Shown piece after piece: positions 5,955 to 6,682 of a DNA stretch of 6,682 nt. The first letter of the stretch is position 1, and each line of letters starts with the position of its first letter. The notes beneath the pieces were generated by a model, which worked only from the letters and a program-made list of their open reading frames with translations, did not search any database and was not told the DNA's origin. The translations under genes and the position numbers were made by a program. Source of the stretch: Ferrithrix thermotolerans DSM 19514 (GTDB lineage Bacteria; Actinomycetota; Acidimicrobiia; Acidimicrobiales; Ilumatobacteraceae); NCBI GenBank assembly GCA_945860575.1, contig CAMAQQ010000067.1:1-6682 (forward strand), in the 5' to 3' direction.

Positions 5955-6682
5955 GTGGCTCTCGGAGACTTTAGTAACCAGAATCTAAAGTTATCCATTG
6001 ATGGCGATCGTTTGATGATGCGAATTAATGCACTCGCAGAGATATCACCGATTGAAGGTGGAGGAAATTGTCGACTTGCGTTGACTGATGAAGATATGCA
6101 CGGTCGAAACCTGCTTGTTGATTGGATGCGTGAGTGCGGTCTTGAAATTTCTATTGATGCAGTTGGAAACATAATTGGCACATGGAACGTCGGCACTGGC
6201 GCCCCAGTGATGTCGGGTTCGCATATCGACACTGTGCGAACAGGTGGAAGATTTGACGGCTGCTACGGCGTATTGGCGGCGCTCGAAGTTATTGAAACTT
6301 GCCAGAAAGCGGGTGTTGTACCGCCCCGGCCACTTTCGGTCGGCATATTTACTGACGAAGAAGGCGCAAGGTTCGCACCCGACATGCTCGGATCACTCGT
6401 TTATGTTGGTGGAATGCCAATAGAAGAAGCGCTCGACGTGATCGCTATTGATGGCGCAAAACTTGGCGATGAACTCGTCAGAATTGGCTACTCGGGAGTC
6501 GCTCCTTGTCCTGGTCTCGTGCCACACGCATTTGTTGAGCTGCACATCGAACAAGGCCCGATGCTTGAAGCAAATGGCGTACGAATTGGCGCCGTCACCA
6601 GCGTGCAAGGAATCTCTTGGCAGGAACTAACAATCGTTGGACAATCTAATCACGCCGGGACAACACCGATGTCTTTACGACA
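5955..6682 (+). CDS. M20-type Zn-dependent amidohydrolase (N-carbamoyl-amino-acid hydrolase / allantoate amidohydrolase family), 3' end missing
   Basis: The first 242 residues of an enzyme usually about 410-420 long. The family cleaves carbamoyl or amidino groups from N-carbamoyl amino acids, beta-ureidopropionate, allantoate or ureidoglycolate. Metal-site motifs are SGSHIDTV (His90), GRFDGCYG (bridging Asp101), TDEEG (catalytic Glu135, metal ligand Glu136) and ELHIEQGP (His197). The dimerisation-domain motif QSNHAGTTPM is at 230-239, and the last His ligand lies beyond the window. The frame is open from 5946, just after an in-frame TAA. The conserved N-terminal block IDGDRLMMRINALAEI begins at residue 15, so the ATGs at 6015 and 6018 start too late. 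GTG at 5955 is the only usual start codon upstream of that block and is preceded by a -10-like TAAAAT. It is divergent from the aminotransferase by 37 bases. Which substrate it uses cannot be told from this half. Confidence 0.9.
   Translation, partial: MALGDFSNQNLKLSIDGDRLMMRINALAEISPIEGGGNCRLALTDEDMHGRNLLVDWMRECGLEISIDAVGNIIGTWNVGTGAPVMSGSHIDTVRTGGRFDGCYGVLAALEVIETCQKAGVVPPRPLSVGIFTDEEGARFAPDMLGSLVYVGGMPIEEALDVIAIDGAKLGDELVRIGYSGVAPCPGLVPHAFVELHIEQGPMLEANGVRIGAVTSVQGISWQELTIVGQSNHAGTTPMSLR

Noticed and set aside
6015..6020. ATG-ATG as the start of the Zn hydrolase
   Set aside because: It would cut off the conserved IDGDRL block encoded just upstream; GTG at 5955 keeps it and has a -10-like element at the right distance.
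5918..6232. Minus-strand 104-codon frame ending directly before the aminotransferase ATG
   Set aside because: It is antisense to the conserved N-terminus of the Zn hydrolase, has no recognisable motif, and its TAG simply bounds the aminotransferase start.
1..6682. Mobile elements, CRISPR arrays, tRNA/rRNA genes, toxin-antitoxin or defence modules
   Set aside because: No transposase, integrase, spaced repeats, RNA signatures or small paired genes were seen; every stretch is explained by metabolic or transport genes.

Overview
The window looks like a gene-dense, streamlined bacterial genome of moderate GC content (close to half by eye). The six gaps between its seven genes (24, 9, 32, 17, 6 and 37 bases) total 125 of 6682 bases, under 2%. 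At least two genes start at, or within a few bases of, a TAnnnT -10-like hexamer and have no Shine-Dalgarno sequence. That pattern fits leaderless mRNAs, which are common in Actinomycetota. Several proteins also resemble actinobacterial versions from memory, for example the YFRQLLSGRDF start of the metallo-hydrolase. My best guess is a planktonic, lower-GC actinobacterium, perhaps Acidimicrobiia-like; this is inference and not proven by the window.

Layout: (1) 1-1956, plus strand: the 3' part of an FAD-dependent amine/amino-acid oxidoreductase (DAO fold), then a short-chain dehydrogenase with a clear ribosome binding site, probably one operon. (2) 1966-3048, minus strand: a Gfo/Idh/MocA-family NAD(P)-dependent oxidoreductase, tail to tail with the SDR. 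(3) 3081-3815, plus strand: a glyoxalase-II-like metallo-beta-lactamase-fold hydrolase, divergent from the Gfo/Idh/MocA gene across 32 bases. (4) 3833-5917, minus strand: a two-gene operon of a class III PLP aminotransferase followed by a TSUP (TauE/SafE) membrane transporter. (5) 5955 to the window end, plus strand: the 5' part of an M20-type Zn-dependent amidohydrolase (N-carbamoyl-amino-acid hydrolase / allantoate amidohydrolase family), divergent from the aminotransferase across 37 bases. No ATG gives a full-length product for this gene; its best start is a GTG.

Together the genes look like catabolism of nitrogen-containing small molecules: amine oxidation (FAD enzyme), carbamoyl or amidino removal (Zn hydrolase), amino transfer (PLP enzyme), several NAD(P) oxidoreductases and an anion exporter. 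No single pathway can be assigned from sequence alone. I found no RNA gene, mobile element, CRISPR array or convincing intrinsic terminator, and no strong case for a wholly new system. The most interesting signals are the very compact divergent promoters with apparently leaderless starts, the aminotransferase-hydrolase pairing, and an apparent excess of the palindrome CGATCG.
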